From Candidatus Latescibacterota bacterium (GTDB lineage Bacteria; JAAXHH01), in NCBI GenBank assembly GCA_012270975.1, contig JAAXHH010000129.1:169437-233436 (forward strand): a DNA stretch of 64,000 bases, read 5' to 3'. The translations under genes were made by a program, and so were the position numbers. Under the pieces are notes generated by a model. It saw only the letters and a program-made list of their open reading frames with translations. It searched no databases and was not told where the DNA came from. Shown piece after piece: positions 50,501 through 60,819 of this stretch; position 1 is the stretch's first letter, and the number at the start of each line of letters is the position of its first letter.

Positions 50501-51815
50501 ACGATGGTCATACGAGTGGTTCATCGCCCTGCGGTATCTGCGCTCCAAGCGTCAGACCCGCTTCGTCTCCATCATCACGTACATATCCGTCGGCGGCGTG
50601 CTGGTGGGCGTGGCCGCCCTGGTCATCGTCCTTTCCCTCTTCAACGGCTTCGAGAGCGAAGTGCGGGAACGCATCATCGGAGAACGGGCGCATATCAACG
50701 TGTATTCGCTCCTCGGTGATGGTTCGATTTCCGGATACGATCCGCTGATAGACATCATCCTGTCGGTGGACGAGGTGGTCTCCGCCGCTCCATACGTGCA
50801 GGAGAAGGCCGTTTGCACGCCGGTTCCCGCCACGCGCAATGCGGCGGCGGGCGTAATCGTCCTCGGACTGGACATCGAATCGGGCCGCCTGGCCACGAAC
50901 CTCGAGGAAAACATCGCCTTCGGGTCCCTGGATCTGACGGCCGCGCCCGATCCGGACAGCCCGACAGGCAGGCCGCTGCCCGGAATCGTCCTGGGCCGGG
51001 GACTGGCCGATCAGCTGGGAATCATCGTCGGCGAAAAGGTGGCCCTGGGCAATATCCAGAGTTTCTCCCTGACCTCGGCGCTCACCCCCTACATCCGGCC
51101 CTACCGCGTCACCGGCATATCGGAAACCGGCTTCTACGAGTACGACGCCTCCTCCGTGTACGTCTCCCTGGACGAGGCGCAGAAGCTGTTCAGGCTTGGA
51201 GACGGCATTAACGGAATCGCCGTGAAAGTTACCGACCGGGACGAGGCGGGGCGCATTGCCGAAGTGATCGAGGCGGATCTCAACCGGTACACGGAGGAGA
51301 CGGCCGATTCATCTGTTGCGTCGACCCCTTCCGTAGCGTATTTTACGGTAGACTGGATGCAGCGGCACAAAGGGCTGTTCCGGTGGATGACCCTCGAAAA
51401 ATGGGGTTCTTTCGCCATACTCAACCTGATCATCCTGGTGGCCGCGTTCAACATCGCCAGCACCCTGATCATGGTCGTGCTGGAGAAAACCAGGGACATC
51501 GGCATCCTGAAGTCCATGGGGGCCACGGCCTCCAGCGTAACCAGGGTATTCATCATCCAGGGTTCCGTAGTCGGCGTCTTCGGCACCCTGCTCGGCTGCG
51601 TGACCGGTTACGCCCTTTGCTGGACGCAGATGACGTTTGAGTTTATTTCCCTGCCGCCGGAGATCTATCTGATCGATGCGCTGCCCGTGAGGGTCGATAT
51701 ACTTGATTTCGTCAGCGTCGCCGCGGGTTCCATGCTGATCTGCATGCTCGCGGCCGTCTATCCGGCCAGGAAAGCCGCCGGACTGGTTCCGGTCGAAGCG
51801 ATACGACATGAGTAG
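50487..51815 (+). CDS. lolC: Lipoprotein-releasing ABC transporter permease (LolC/LolE type)
   Basis: Inner-membrane permease of 442 residues that extracts outer-membrane lipoproteins for transfer to LolA. The N-terminal signature EWFIALRYLRSKRQTRFVS and the first membrane helix are followed by a large periplasmic MacB-like domain. Three more helices in an FtsX domain (NLIILVAAFNIASTLIMVV, KSMGATASSVTRVFIIQG) complete the fold. Only one permease gene is present, so the complex is probably a LolF-type homodimer. It overlaps lysS and lolD at its ends. Confidence 0.92.
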   Translation: MAIRKRWSYEWFIALRYLRSKRQTRFVSIITYISVGGVLVGVAALVIVLSLFNGFESEVRERIIGERAHINVYSLLGDGSISGYDPLIDIILSVDEVVSAAPYVQEKAVCTPVPATRNAAAGVIVLGLDIESGRLATNLEENIAFGSLDLTAAPDPDSPTGRPLPGIVLGRGLADQLGIIVGEKVALGNIQSFSLTSALTPYIRPYRVTGISETGFYEYDASSVYVSLDEAQKLFRLGDGINGIAVKVTDRDEAGRIAEVIEADLNRYTEETADSSVASTPSVAYFTVDWMQRHKGLFRWMTLEKWGSFAILNLIILVAAFNIASTLIMVVLEKTRDIGILKSMGATASSVTRVFIIQGSVVGVFGTLLGCVTGYALCWTQMTFEFISLPPEIYLIDALPVRVDILDFVSVAAGSMLICMLAAVYPARKAAGLVPVEAIRHE

Positions 51816-52593
51816 CGAAGCGTCCCGGGATGGATTGGAGGCACCCGGGGAAAAAGACGTGTCCGACCGTTCGTCCGACCGGGACGGGGCATCCTCGAAC
51901 GGCGCGGTGTTGAGCGCAAGGGCGCTGACCCGGAGTTTCTCTTCAGGCGCCGGCCGGCTAGATATACTGAAGGGCATCGACATAGACGTCCGGCGCGGGG
52001 ACATCGTGGCGATTCAGGGGGCTTCCGGCGCGGGCAAAAGCACTTTGCTGCATATACTGGGGACGCTGGACCGGCCCACCTCCGGCCAGGTTTTCATCGG
52101 CGAAACGAACGCCTTTGAACTACCGGACGACGGGCTGGCGGAATTCAGGAATCGAACCGTGGGCTTCGTGTTTCAGGCCCACCACCTGCTCCCGGAGTTT
52201 TCGGCCCTCGAGAACGTGATGATGCCGCTGCTGGTGGGAAGATGTCCGTGGGATGCGGCGCGTGAGCGGGCCGAAGGCTTGCTGGGGGAGGTGGGGCTGG
52301 CGAAGCGACTCGGCCACAAGCCCGTCGAACTGTCCGGCGGCGAGCAGCAGCGCGTCGCCGTGGCGAGGGCCCTGGTGGGACGCCCGCAAGTCGTGCTCGC
52401 GGACGAGCCCTCCGGCAACCTCGACCGCGGGAATGGCCAGGCCCTGCTGGATCTGATGTGGGACATGTCCCGCAGATACCGCCAGGCTTTTGTCCTGGTC
52501 ACGCACGACGAGGACATAGGGCGCCGGTCGGACCGGATCTACCGGCTGGAAGACGGCTTGCTGAACGCGTTGGCGGCCCCGGAGAGCGGATGA
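51808..52593 (+). CDS. lolD: Lipoprotein-releasing ABC transporter ATP-binding protein
   Basis: ATPase partner of the preceding permease, 261 residues. Walker A is GASGAGKST, the ABC signature LSGGEQQRVAVARAL, Walker B VVLADEPSGNLD and the switch histidine LVTHDED. The first 35 residues are a charged extension not seen in typical LolD (about 230 residues), so a later start is possible but no better candidate is obvious. It overlaps the permease gene by 8 bases and the mcsA-like gene as ATGA. Confidence 0.93.
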   Translation: MSSEASRDGLEAPGEKDVSDRSSDRDGASSNGAVLSARALTRSFSSGAGRLDILKGIDIDVRRGDIVAIQGASGAGKSTLLHILGTLDRPTSGQVFIGETNAFELPDDGLAEFRNRTVGFVFQAHHLLPEFSALENVMMPLLVGRCPWDAARERAEGLLGEVGLAKRLGHKPVELSGGEQQRVAVARALVGRPQVVLADEPSGNLDRGNGQALLDLMWDMSRRYRQAFVLVTHDEDIGRRSDRIYRLEDGLLNALAAPESG

Positions 52594-52913
52594 AATCGAC
52601 CACCTGTCCACAATGCGGCATGTCTGCCTCTGAATTCGGCAAATCGGGCCAGTTGGGCTGCGCCGTATGCTACCGCGTCTTCAAGGATACGCTGGTACCG
52701 CTTTTCAAGCAGATTCACGGCTACGAATTCCACCGGGGGAAGATCCCGGGATCGGACCCGTCGCGGCAGCAGACGCGCCGCGCGCTGATCGACCTCAGGC
52801 GCGCATTGAAGAAAGCGGTCGGCCAGGAAGCCTACGAACAGGCGGCGAAACTGCGAGACCGCATAAACGAACTGGAACGCAGTTCGGAATGGCATCACGC
52901 GATGCCTGGATGA
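52590..52913 (+). CDS. mcsA: McsA-like zinc-finger/UVR-motif activator of McsB
   Basis: A 107-residue protein with two CxxC pairs (CPQC at residues 6-9 and CAVC about 20 residues later), forming one zinc site. A C-terminal UVR motif follows (QEAYEQAAKLRDRINELE). In Gram-positives McsA (about 185 residues, more zinc motifs) activates the arginine kinase McsB and helps deliver clients to ClpC; this short form keeps one zinc site and the UVR motif. The start at 52590 overlaps the lolD stop as ATGA. It lies 4 bases before mcsB. Confidence 0.85.
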   Translation: MKSTTCPQCGMSASEFGKSGQLGCAVCYRVFKDTLVPLFKQIHGYEFHRGKIPGSDPSRQQTRRALIDLRRALKKAVGQEAYEQAAKLRDRINELERSSEWHHAMPG

Positions 52914-52917
52914 AAAC

Positions 52918-53973
52918 ATGGGAAACCCCTATTCCGACCTGGCGGGCGAGGTGCCGCGGTGGTGCGACCCCGATGGGGAAGCCGCGGACCTGGTCATCAG
53001 CAGCCGCGCGCGCCTGGCCCGCAACCTGACCACGCTGCCCTTCGTTCACCGTACGATAAAGAACGAGCGACTTCGCGTGATCGAACAGGTGGACCGGGCC
53101 GTGCGGTCCTGCGACAACGTGGCGCAGGCCGTGTACCTGTCGTTGCTGGACACCTCGGAGCTGGACCGCAAGGTGCTGGTCGAACGGCGCCTGATCAGTC
53201 CGGCCCTGGCGGGCGGAACACGTCCCGCGGGCGTATTCGTGGGTCCCGGCGAAACCTACAGTCTCATGGTGAACGAGGAAGACCACCTTCGGCTGCAGAC
53301 CATCCGGGGCGGCCTGCAGGTACGCGCCGCGTGGCAGGAAGCGGACAAAATCGATACCGAGTTGAGTAAAACACTTGATTTTGCCTTCTCGGACGAGTTT
53401 GGTTATCTAACGACCTGTCCGAGCAACGCGGGCACCGGCATGCGCCTGTCCGTGCTGATCCACCTGCCCGGCCTGACTCTCGCTGATCAGATGGATCACG
53501 TGGCGCGCGCAATGGAAGAGATCGGATTCACGGTGCGCGGACTGTATGGCGAGGGTACCGGAGGATCGGGAAACATGTACCAGGTGTCGAACCAGTGGAC
53601 CCTGGGACATACCGAGCAGGAAATCGTCGAACGGCTCGACCGGGTTGCCCGGAGTCTGGCGCGTTGCGAAGAACGGGCCTGCGACGCGTTGCTCAGCCGG
53701 GCGCGGCGGCAGACCGAAGACCGGGTTGCCCGGTCGTACGGCCTGCTGAAGCATGCCCGCCTGCTGAGTGAGAAGGAAGCCCTGGATGCCCTGTCCATGC
53801 TGAGAATGGGCGCGTACCTGGGACTTCTGAACGGCATGGAGTCCACGAGGTTCAACCGGCTGCTGATATCGATACAACCAGCCCATGTGCGGATGAACTC
53901 CGGTCGGTCCCTGACCGACGAGGAACTGGACGAGCGGCGCGCGGAGCTGGTCCGGGAACACATGGGAAACTGA
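52918..53973 (+). CDS. mcsB: Protein arginine kinase McsB
   Basis: Phosphagen-kinase-fold enzyme of 351 residues that phosphorylates arginines on misfolded proteins, marking them for ClpC-ClpP. The ATP-binding ISSRARLARNLTTLPF, the catalytic-glutamate region VNEEDHLRLQ, the cysteine loop TTCPSNAGTGMR and the ATP loop GLYGEGTGGSGNMYQVSN are all present. The C-terminal element that senses phospho-arginine, RDxxRA in Bacillus, reads LDERRA here. Placement between the mcsA and clpC homologues supports the function. Confidence 0.9.
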   Translation: MGNPYSDLAGEVPRWCDPDGEAADLVISSRARLARNLTTLPFVHRTIKNERLRVIEQVDRAVRSCDNVAQAVYLSLLDTSELDRKVLVERRLISPALAGGTRPAGVFVGPGETYSLMVNEEDHLRLQTIRGGLQVRAAWQEADKIDTELSKTLDFAFSDEFGYLTTCPSNAGTGMRLSVLIHLPGLTLADQMDHVARAMEEIGFTVRGLYGEGTGGSGNMYQVSNQWTLGHTEQEIVERLDRVARSLARCEERACDALLSRARRQTEDRVARSYGLLKHARLLSEKEALDALSMLRMGAYLGLLNGMESTRFNRLLISIQPAHVRMNSGRSLTDEELDERRAELVREHMGN

Positions 53974-54036
53974 GATCGACCGCGAATGCGCCGCCGGGAT
54001 TTCGAAGCCCGGCCCGTGAAGGGAGGGATGCTCAAG

Positions 54037-56511
54037 ATGCCCCAGGGAAACAACAACAAGTTCACGGAACGGTTCAAACGGGTGATGCACATCGCCCGCG
54101 AAGAGGCCGCCAGACTTCAGCATGATTACATCGCCACCGAGCACCTGCTGCTGGCCTTCATCCGGGACGGCGAGGGGACCGCGGCGGCCATGCTGCGCAA
54201 TATGGGCATCGATCTCGAAGACCTCAGGCAGTCCATCGAAGAGGCCACGGTATCCCAGTCGAGTGCGCTGACGATCGGACAGGTGCCATTCACGCCGAGG
54301 GCGAAGCAGGCCCTGGAAATCGCCGCCCACGAAGCGAACAACATGAAGTCGAAGTACGTGGGCACCGAACACCTCCTGCTCGCGCTGGTACGGGACAAGC
54401 AGGGCATCGCGTCCCAGATCCTGTCGACATACGACGTGACCTTCGAAAAGATCAAGGAAGAGGTCCAGAACATCCAGAGCGACCGTTCCGTCACGAAGAA
54501 AGACGCCCAGCGCAGCCGGACGCCCTTCCTCGATCATTTCGGCCGCGACCTCACCGAGATGGCGCGCGGCGGCAAGCTGGATCCCGTCATCGGCCGCGAC
54601 AAGGAAATCGAACGGGTCACCCAGGTCCTGAGCCGGCGCAAGAAGAACAATCCGGCGTTGATCGGAGAACCCGGCGTAGGCAAGACCGCCATCGCCGAGG
54701 GCCTCGCGCAGCGGATCGTGCAGCGCAACGTTCCCCAGATCCTGGAGAACAAACGGGTGGTTACCCTCGACATGGCCTCCATCGTCGCCGGTACCAAGTA
54801 CCGGGGACAGTTCGAGGACCGGCTGAAATCCATCATGGCGGAGATCACCAAGTCGGATGAAGTGATCATCTTCATCGACGAGCTCCATTCGATCGTCGGA
54901 GCGGGCGGCGCCGAGGGCAGCCTCGACGCCTCCAACATCTTCAAGCCGGCCCTCGCCCGGGGCGAGCTGCAGTGCATCGGCGCCACGACGCTCGACGAGT
55001 ACCGCAAGCACATCGAAAAGGACGGGGCGCTCGAGCGCCGGTTCCAGAAGGTGATCGTCGATCAGCCGAGCATCGAAGAGACCATCGACATGCTCAAGGG
55101 GCTGCGCAGCCGGTTCGAGGAATACCACCACGTGAAGTACACGGACGATGCCCTGGAGTTCGCGGTAAAGCAGTCGGACCGTTACATCAAGGACCGATTC
55201 CTCCCGGACAAGGCCATCGACATCATCGACGAGGCCGGCTCCAAGGCGCAGTTGTCCAAGATGACGGTCCCCGAAGAAATCAGGGACGTGGAGGAACAGC
55301 TTCAGGCCATCCAGGACAAGAAGGTGGAAGCCGCCCAGCAGCAGGAGTTCGAACGGGCGGCGGCGCTGCGGGACCGCCAGGAAGAACTGCAGCGCGAGTA
55401 CGACGAGGCGTTCATGGCGTGGCGCGAGCGGGTGACCGACGAGGTGGTGGTGGTCACTGAAAACGACATGGCTCAGATCATCTCCAGCATGACGGGCATT
55501 CCCATCTTCCGGCTCGAAGAGCAGGAATCCAGGAGCCTGCTGCGGATGGAGGACGAGCTCAAGAAACGGGTCGTCGGGCAGGACATGGCCATTCAGGTGC
55601 TGAGCAAGGCCATCCGGCGGTCGCGTTCCGGCCTGAAGAATCCCAACCGGCCCATAGGCTCTTTCCTCTTCCTCGGACCCACCGGCGTGGGCAAGACGGA
55701 ACTGGCCAAGATCCTGGCGGCCTTCCTCTTCCAGGACAACGACGCCCTCATCTTCATCGACATGTCCGAGTACATGGAAAAGTTCAACGTATCGCGCCTG
55801 ATCGGGGCGCCCCCGGGTTACGTGGGATTCAACGAGGGGGGGCACCTGTCGGAGAAAGTGCGGCGCAAACCCTACTCCGTCATTCTGCTGGACGAGGTGG
55901 AGAAGGCGCATCCCGACGTATTCAACATCCTGCTGCAGATCCTGGACGAAGGGACGCTGACAGACAGCAACGGCCGCCGGGTGGACTTCCGGAATACCAT
56001 TATCATCATGACGTCGAATCTGGGTACCCGGGATATCAACAAGGCCGGCGGGCTCGGCTTCCAGCAGGATGGCGCGCGGGTCGACTACGCCAAGATGGAG
56101 GCGACGGTCAAGGAAGAGGTGAAACGGCTCTTCAACCCGGAATTCCTGAACCGGCTCGACGAGTCGGTGGTGTTCCGCCAGCTGGACCAGTCCGATATCT
56201 CGCGGATTATCGATCTTCAGCTCAAGGAAATCAACGGCAGGATGACCGAGCGCGGCATCAGGATTTCACTGACGCAGAGCGCCCGGGAACTGCTGTCTGA
56301 AAAGGGCTATGATCCGGTCTACAACGCCCGGTTCATGAACCAGACCATTCAGCGCATGCTCGAGGACCCGCTCGCGGAAGAGTTGCTGAAGGGCAAGTTT
56401 CAGGACGGGGACGAAATCAGGGTCGGCAAAAAGGGAGAAAACCTGACGTTCTACAAGGCCGAGACCTCGGATTCCGGTAAAACGCCCGTACTTTCCGAAT
56501 CAGAAGCCTGA
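54037..56511 (+). CDS. clpC: ATP-dependent unfoldase ClpC
   Basis: Hsp100 AAA+ unfoldase that feeds proteins to ClpP, 824 residues from the ATG at 54037 (GGGAGG upstream at proper spacing; the ATG at 54028 is too close to it). Order: the N-terminal Clp repeat domain with two TEHLLLA motifs that in Bacillus ClpC help bind phospho-arginine; AAA-1 with Walker [14 protein letters not shown]; a middle coiled coil with a UVR-like segment ([18 protein letters not shown]); AAA-2 with [12 protein letters not shown] and IFIDMSEY. The C-terminal domain is normal. No CtsR or clpP gene is adjacent. Confidence 0.95.
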   Translation: MPQGNNNKFTERFKRVMHIAREEAARLQHDYIATEHLLLAFIRDGEGTAAAMLRNMGIDLEDLRQSIEEATVSQSSALTIGQVPFTPRAKQALEIAAHEANNMKSKYVGTEHLLLALVRDKQGIASQILSTYDVTFEKIKEEVQNIQSDRSVTKKDAQRSRTPFLDHFGRDLTEMARGGKLDPVIGRDKEIERVTQVLSRRKKNNPALIGEPGVGKTAIAEGLAQRIVQRNVPQILENKRVVTLDMASIVAGTKYRGQFEDRLKSIMAEITKSDEVIIFIDELHSIVGAGGAEGSLDASNIFKPALARGELQCIGATTLDEYRKHIEKDGALERRFQKVIVDQPSIEETIDMLKGLRSRFEEYHHVKYTDDALEFAVKQSDRYIKDRFLPDKAIDIIDEAGSKAQLSKMTVPEEIRDVEEQLQAIQDKKVEAAQQQEFERAAALRDRQEELQREYDEAFMAWRERVTDEVVVVTENDMAQIISSMTGIPIFRLEEQESRSLLRMEDELKKRVVGQDMAIQVLSKAIRRSRSGLKNPNRPIGSFLFLGPTGVGKTELAKILAAFLFQDNDALIFIDMSEYMEKFNVSRLIGAPPGYVGFNEGGHLSEKVRRKPYSVILLDEVEKAHPDVFNILLQILDEGTLTDSNGRRVDFRNTIIIMTSNLGTRDINKAGGLGFQQDGARVDYAKMEATVKEEVKRLFNPEFLNRLDESVVFRQLDQSDISRIIDLQLKEINGRMTERGIRISLTQSARELLSEKGYDPVYNARFMNQTIQRMLEDPLAEELLKGKFQDGDEIRVGKKGENLTFYKAETSDSGKTPVLSESEA

Positions 56512-56653
56512 GCATGGGGTTCGCGGGAACCGGCGCCGCGGTAAGCAGGACCGGTGGAGGGAACCCGACGAAAAAACGCGCGTAGAATCGTCAGTCGGTT
56601 CATTCGCGTGTCGTACGTGTCGTCAAGTCACCTAAAGCCACCTGAATACCCGC

Positions 56654-59095
56654 ATGGACGGGAAAGCGGTCTCTGTGTCTGACATGCCTTTCAAGTACCT
56701 GAAATCCTTCCAGGTCATGGCCCTTGCGGTCGCGATTTGCCTCACCGCTCCCCTGGGTCTCACCGAAGCATACGGACAACAGCAGCAGCCCCTGATCGCC
56801 GACGTGGTGATCGAGGGCCACGCCAACGTAGACGAGCCGCTGATCCGGTCGATGGTCACGCTGAAAGCGGGGAATCTCTATAGTCCCCGGGACGGCGCGA
56901 CCACGATCAAGCAGCTCTACCGGCTGGGTTTGTTCGAAGACATCCGCATCTATGCCAGCAGGGGCGCCGCCGGTTTGATCATCACGGTGAACGTCAAGGA
57001 ATACCCCCTGCTGGACCGCCTCGAATTCGAAGGGAACAAGAAGATCAAGGACGACGAGCTCGAGCGCTTGTCCGGGATCTTCCAGGGCCAGGCGCTGAGC
57101 CCCTTCCGGAGAAAGAGCGTCCTGGACAACTTGACCCAGGCCTATTACGAGAAAGGGTATCTGCTCGCCACGTTGACACCGCGCGTGCTCGTGGAAAGAA
57201 ACAACGCGATCATGCGGATCGAAATCGATGAGGGCGAGAAGGTCAAGCTGGGTGAAGTCTTCATCGAAAACAATGTCTCTGTCGCCGAAAGAGCGTTGCA
57301 GGAAGCTTTTCGCAAGAAAACCGATACGGAAGAGGATCATTTCTGGAAAGAGGGGGACCTGAGACGGGACCGCCTGCTAGACCAGTTCCAGAAGATCGTG
57401 GCGGAGTACCGCAAGCACGGATTCCGGGACACGGAGGTCACGGAAGACACGCTGTGGTTCAGTGAAGACCGCAAGCGGATGTACCTCAAGGTGAAGGTCA
57501 AGGAGGGCAGAAAGTACTACCTCGGCGATGTGGCTTTCGAGGGAAACACGAAGTTCACCAATGAGCAGTTGTCCAGCCTCATCAAGATCGACGCGGGCAA
57601 GCCGTTCAACGAAGAAGAATACCAGGAGAGCGTGTCCACGATCTACGAGGCGTACGGCGAACTGGGCTACCTGTACGCCACGCCGATCGCCCGGGAGTCC
57701 GCGGCCAACGACTCCACCGTCGATCTGCGCTTCGCGGTCAATGAAGGGGAACCGGCCAGGGTGCATCGCATCGACATCGTGGGCAATACGAAGACCAAGG
57801 ACAAGGTCATTCGCCGCGAGTTGCTGATCAAGCCGGGACAGACCTTTCGCCGCTCATTGCTCATGAGAAGCCAGCGGGACGTGTTTCAGCTGAACTTCTT
57901 CCAGGATGTCCAGCCCGGTTTGCAGCCCCTGCCGAACGGCGACGTGGATATATCGTTTACGGTACTGGAGAAGCCGACGGGCACGGCAAACGCCGGCGCC
58001 GGGTACAGCGGGCTCGACGGGCTTGTGGGCACCATTTCCATGATCATCCCCAACTTCCTGGGCAACGGACAGAGCCTGAATTTCAACTGGGAGTTCGGAA
58101 GCCGCCGCAATTCCATTTCCACCAGCTTCGTCGAACCCTGGCTGTTCGACACGCCGACCAGCGCCGGCATCGACATCTTCCGGACCAACAGGCAGTGGTT
58201 CCGGGAATTCAATATCATCCAGAAAGGATTCGGAACGTCCCTGGGACGCCGTTTCCGCGGGACCTACTGGCGGATCAGGGGGGCCTACCGGTTCTTCTAC
58301 CTCAAGTATACCGGTTTCAGCGAGCGCTACTACGCCGCGGCACTGGAGGACACGACCCTTTCCGATGCCCAGGTCTCGGCTATCAACGAAAACATACGCC
58401 AGCGCCTGTCATACGAATCCAACAGCGGGCTGACGAGCCAGGTCTCCTTCTCGGTGACGCGGGACAGCCGCGATTTTCCCCAGTTCGCCACGCGGGGCAT
58501 GCGCCAGACGTCCCGCAGTGACGTCGCCGGTGTCGGCGGCGATGTGAAGTACCTCAAGCAGACCCTGGAGTCCGATTTCTATGTGCCGCTCTTCAAGGGT
58601 ACTTCGATCTCCCTGAGGGGGAGATACGCCGTGGCACTGAACCCCTTCAACGATCGGGAAGTACCGTTTTTCGAGCGCTTCTTTCCTGGCGGCGTCAGTT
58701 TCGATGGCTTGATCCGGGGTTACGGCAACAACTCCGTGGGGCCCTATACCCAGTTGGGAGACGGGACCAGCAGCAGGGACGGCGGCCGGGTGATGAGCAT
58801 TATTACCCTGGAGTACCAGGTCCCCATCATCGATCAGCTCACTTCTCAGCAGCCTGTCTATGGCGTGGCATTCGTCGAGGCCGGAAATGCATGGGCGAAA
58901 CTGTCGGAAGCGTCGCCTCTGCCGGGCAATATGAAGAAGTCCGTCGGACTCGGCATCCGGGTGATCATGCCCCTGGTGGGCCTGTTGGGGTTCGACGTCG
59001 GCTACGGGTTCGACAAGCCTTCGGATCCCATCCAGGCCCTGCAGAAAAAGCGGAGCGGGTGGCATACACACTTTCAGCTCGGACAGGTGTTCTGA
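56654..59095 (+). CDS. bamA: Outer-membrane protein assembly factor BamA
   Basis: Core of the BAM complex, 813 residues, in the outer membrane. A signal peptide ends near AYGQQQQ; an in-frame ATG at 56684 would give a more standard signal. Five POTRA-type repeats follow, recognisable from phrases such as NLYSPRDGATTIKQLYRLG, EFEGNKKIKDDEL and VAFEGNTKFTNEQL. The C-terminal 16-stranded barrel includes VSFDGLIRGYG, which corresponds to the conserved VRGF/Y-type loop motif, and ends in FQLGQVF with the terminal phenylalanine of outer-membrane proteins. It heads the bamA-skp-lpxD-lpxC/fabZ-lpxA group. Confidence 0.94.
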   Translation: MDGKAVSVSDMPFKYLKSFQVMALAVAICLTAPLGLTEAYGQQQQPLIADVVIEGHANVDEPLIRSMVTLKAGNLYSPRDGATTIKQLYRLGLFEDIRIYASRGAAGLIITVNVKEYPLLDRLEFEGNKKIKDDELERLSGIFQGQALSPFRRKSVLDNLTQAYYEKGYLLATLTPRVLVERNNAIMRIEIDEGEKVKLGEVFIENNVSVAERALQEAFRKKTDTEEDHFWKEGDLRRDRLLDQFQKIVAEYRKHGFRDTEVTEDTLWFSEDRKRMYLKVKVKEGRKYYLGDVAFEGNTKFTNEQLSSLIKIDAGKPFNEEEYQESVSTIYEAYGELGYLYATPIARESAANDSTVDLRFAVNEGEPARVHRIDIVGNTKTKDKVIRRELLIKPGQTFRRSLLMRSQRDVFQLNFFQDVQPGLQPLPNGDVDISFTVLEKPTGTANAGAGYSGLDGLVGTISMIIPNFLGNGQSLNFNWEFGSRRNSISTSFVEPWLFDTPTSAGIDIFRTNRQWFREFNIIQKGFGTSLGRRFRGTYWRIRGAYRFFYLKYTGFSERYYAAALEDTTLSDAQVSAINENIRQRLSYESNSGLTSQVSFSVTRDSRDFPQFATRGMRQTSRSDVAGVGGDVKYLKQTLESDFYVPLFKGTSISLRGRYAVALNPFNDREVPFFERFFPGGVSFDGLIRGYGNNSVGPYTQLGDGTSSRDGGRVMSIITLEYQVPIIDQLTSQQPVYGVAFVEAGNAWAKLSEASPLPGNMKKSVGLGIRVIMPLVGLLGFDVGYGFDKPSDPIQALQKKRSGWHTHFQLGQVF

Positions 59096-59147
59096 TTCGT
59101 ATGTCCGAGGAGGGTTCCGGAGCGATCCGGTATACTAGGAGGATATA

Positions 59148-59678
59148 ATGGTTTCATCGAAGGGATTGATTCGGACCGCCGCGGTATTGGCCGTCGTCTT
59201 GCTGCTGCCGGCCCTGGCGGAGGGACAGGAACTGAAGATCGGGTATCTGGACATGGAACGCCTGCGCCAGTCCTATCAGGGATTCAGGGACGCGGAGGAG
59301 GCCTTCCAGAAGATAGCGACGGAAGTGCAGGAACAGGTGCGGAACCGTCAGCAGGAAGTCGAAATGCTGAAGCAGCAGTACGAAGCCAGGAAGACCATGT
59401 TGACCGCGGCCAGGCGGCAGCAGGACGAGCAGAACATCATGCAGAAGGAACAGGAACTGGTGCAGTTCGCCCAGACCCAGCAAATGCAACTCGCGCAACA
59501 GGAAGTGGAACTGACCAGGCCGTTGCAGGAATCCATCTTCAACGTGGTGCAGACCCTGGCCAAGGCGGAGAACTACACCTACATCTTCGACGCCGGATCG
59601 CTCATCTACGTGGATCCGCTGAGAGCGCAGGACCTCACGGGGCAGGTCCTGGAGGAACTGCAAAAGGAAGTCAAGTAA
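59148..59678 (+). CDS. skp: Periplasmic chaperone Skp/OmpH
   Basis: Periplasmic holdase for unfolded outer-membrane proteins, 176 residues. A signal peptide (residues 1-25, [18 protein letters not shown]) is followed by [17 protein letters not shown], then a long Gln/Glu-rich coiled coil (residues 45-130) forming the tentacle of the trimer, and [13 protein letters not shown] near the end. AGGAGG lies 5 bases before the ATG. Position between bamA and lpxD matches the classic order. Confidence 0.93.
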   Translation: MVSSKGLIRTAAVLAVVLLLPALAEGQELKIGYLDMERLRQSYQGFRDAEEAFQKIATEVQEQVRNRQQEVEMLKQQYEARKTMLTAARRQQDEQNIMQKEQELVQFAQTQQMQLAQQEVELTRPLQESIFNVVQTLAKAENYTYIFDAGSLIYVDPLRAQDLTGQVLEELQKEVK

Positions 59679-59685
59679 CCGATCG

Positions 59686-60714
59686 ATGCGTCAGAGACTA
59701 GCCGATATTGCGACGCAGGTAGAGGGCGAACTCATCGGTGACGGATCCTGTATCATCGAGAGCGTCGCGCCGCTCGACGAGGCCGGCAAGGGTTCGATCT
59801 CCGTCCTGATCAACGCCCGGCAGAGCCGGCGGCTGGAGTCGACCGGGGCCACGGCGGTCATCGTCTCCCGCGAGATCGACCAGGCGCCGCTTCCCATCAT
59901 ACGCGTCGCGTCGCCCGAAGTGGCCCTCGTAACCCTGTTGTCGACCTATTTCGCCGGACATCGTCCCGCGGAGGACGGCGTTCATCCGACGGCCAGAATA
60001 CACCCTTCCGCCGACGTGGATGAAGAAGCGGACATCGGCCCCCATGTTTCGATCGGACCGCACACGTCGGTGGACCGAAATGTTCGCATCGGCGCGGGCG
60101 TGGTGATCGGCGCCCATTGCAGGATCGGCGCAGATACCTGGATTTTCGCCAACACGACGCTTTACGACAGGGTTTCCCTGGGCGAAGGCGTGATCATCCA
60201 CAGCGGGACCGTGATCGGCAGCGACGGATTCGGCTATTTCGAAGGAAGCGGCGGCGCCCGGAAGATCCCGCAGGTCGGCGGCGTTGAAATCGGCGACGAG
60301 GTGGAAATCGGCGCGAATACGACGATCGACCGCGCGACCATGGGGATGACCCGCATCGGCCGCGGGACGAAGATCGACAACCTGGTCCAGATCGGCCACA
60401 ATGTCGTCATCGGCGATCATGTCACGATCTGCGCCCAGGTGGGCATCGCGGGAAGCACAGTGGTCGAAGCGGGATCCGTGATCGGCGGCCAGGCCGGACT
60501 CTCGGACCATATCCAGGTCGGCGCCGGATCAAGGATCGGCGGCCAGGCGGGCGTGACCAAGTCCATTCCCGCCGGATCGACGGTGTCCGGCTATCCGGCC
60601 CGCCCCCATAACCAGGCCCGGCGGATAGAAGCCGCCGTCAAGCGGCTGCCCGACCTGTTGCAGCAGATTCAGACCCTGGAGGCGCGCATCAAGGCCCTCG
60701 AAAGCCAGAAGTAG
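59686..60714 (+). CDS. lpxD: UDP-3-O-acylglucosamine N-acyltransferase
   Basis: Third step of lipid A synthesis: N-acylation of UDP-3-O-acyl-glucosamine from acyl-ACP. The 342-residue product has the N-terminal uridine-binding domain, a left-handed beta-helix of hexapeptide repeats from about residue 100 ([20 protein letters not shown], shown at the site), the catalytic histidine in [12 protein letters not shown], and a C-terminal helix. Length is normal. It starts 8 bases after skp. Confidence 0.95.
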   Translation: MRQRLADIATQVEGELIGDGSCIIESVAPLDEAGKGSISVLINARQSRRLESTGATAVIVSREIDQAPLPIIRVASPEVALVTLLSTYFAGHRPAEDGVHPTARIHPSADVDEEADIGPHVSIGPHTSVDRNVRIGAGVVIGAHCRIGADTWIFANTTLYDRVSLGEGVIIHSGTVIGSDGFGYFEGSGGARKIPQVGGVEIGDEVEIGANTTIDRATMGMTRIGRGTKIDNLVQIGHNVVIGDHVTICAQVGIAGSTVVEAGSVIGGQAGLSDHIQVGAGSRIGGQAGVTKSIPAGSTVSGYPARPHNQARRIEAAVKRLPDLLQQIQTLEARIKALESQK

Positions 60715-60724
60715 CAAATAGAAG

Positions 60725-60777
60725 GCGAGCAACGCCTGACCAAGCGAGCGAAGCCTGACCAGGCGAGCAACGCCGGG
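60725..60777. repeat. 19-bp tandem repeat between lpxD and lpxC/fabZ
   Basis: Units starting GCGAGCAACGCCTGACCAA at 60725, GCGAGCGAAGCCTGACCAG at 60744 and a partial GCGAGCAACGCCGGG at 60763 form an imperfect 19-base tandem array in the 105-base gap after lpxD. Confidence 0.7.
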
Positions 60778-60819
60778 AAACACCAGAAAAACCGTCAGCC
60801 AGGAGAAAGCGGCATACAC

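Noticed and set aside
53407..55911. 834-codon open frame antisense to mcsB/clpC
   Set aside because: Shadow of highly conserved genes on the plus strand; no motif or ribosome-binding site of its own.
56518..56531. GGTTC-GCGG-GAACC hairpin after clpC as a terminator
   Set aside because: Five base pairs and no following T-run; too weak to call.
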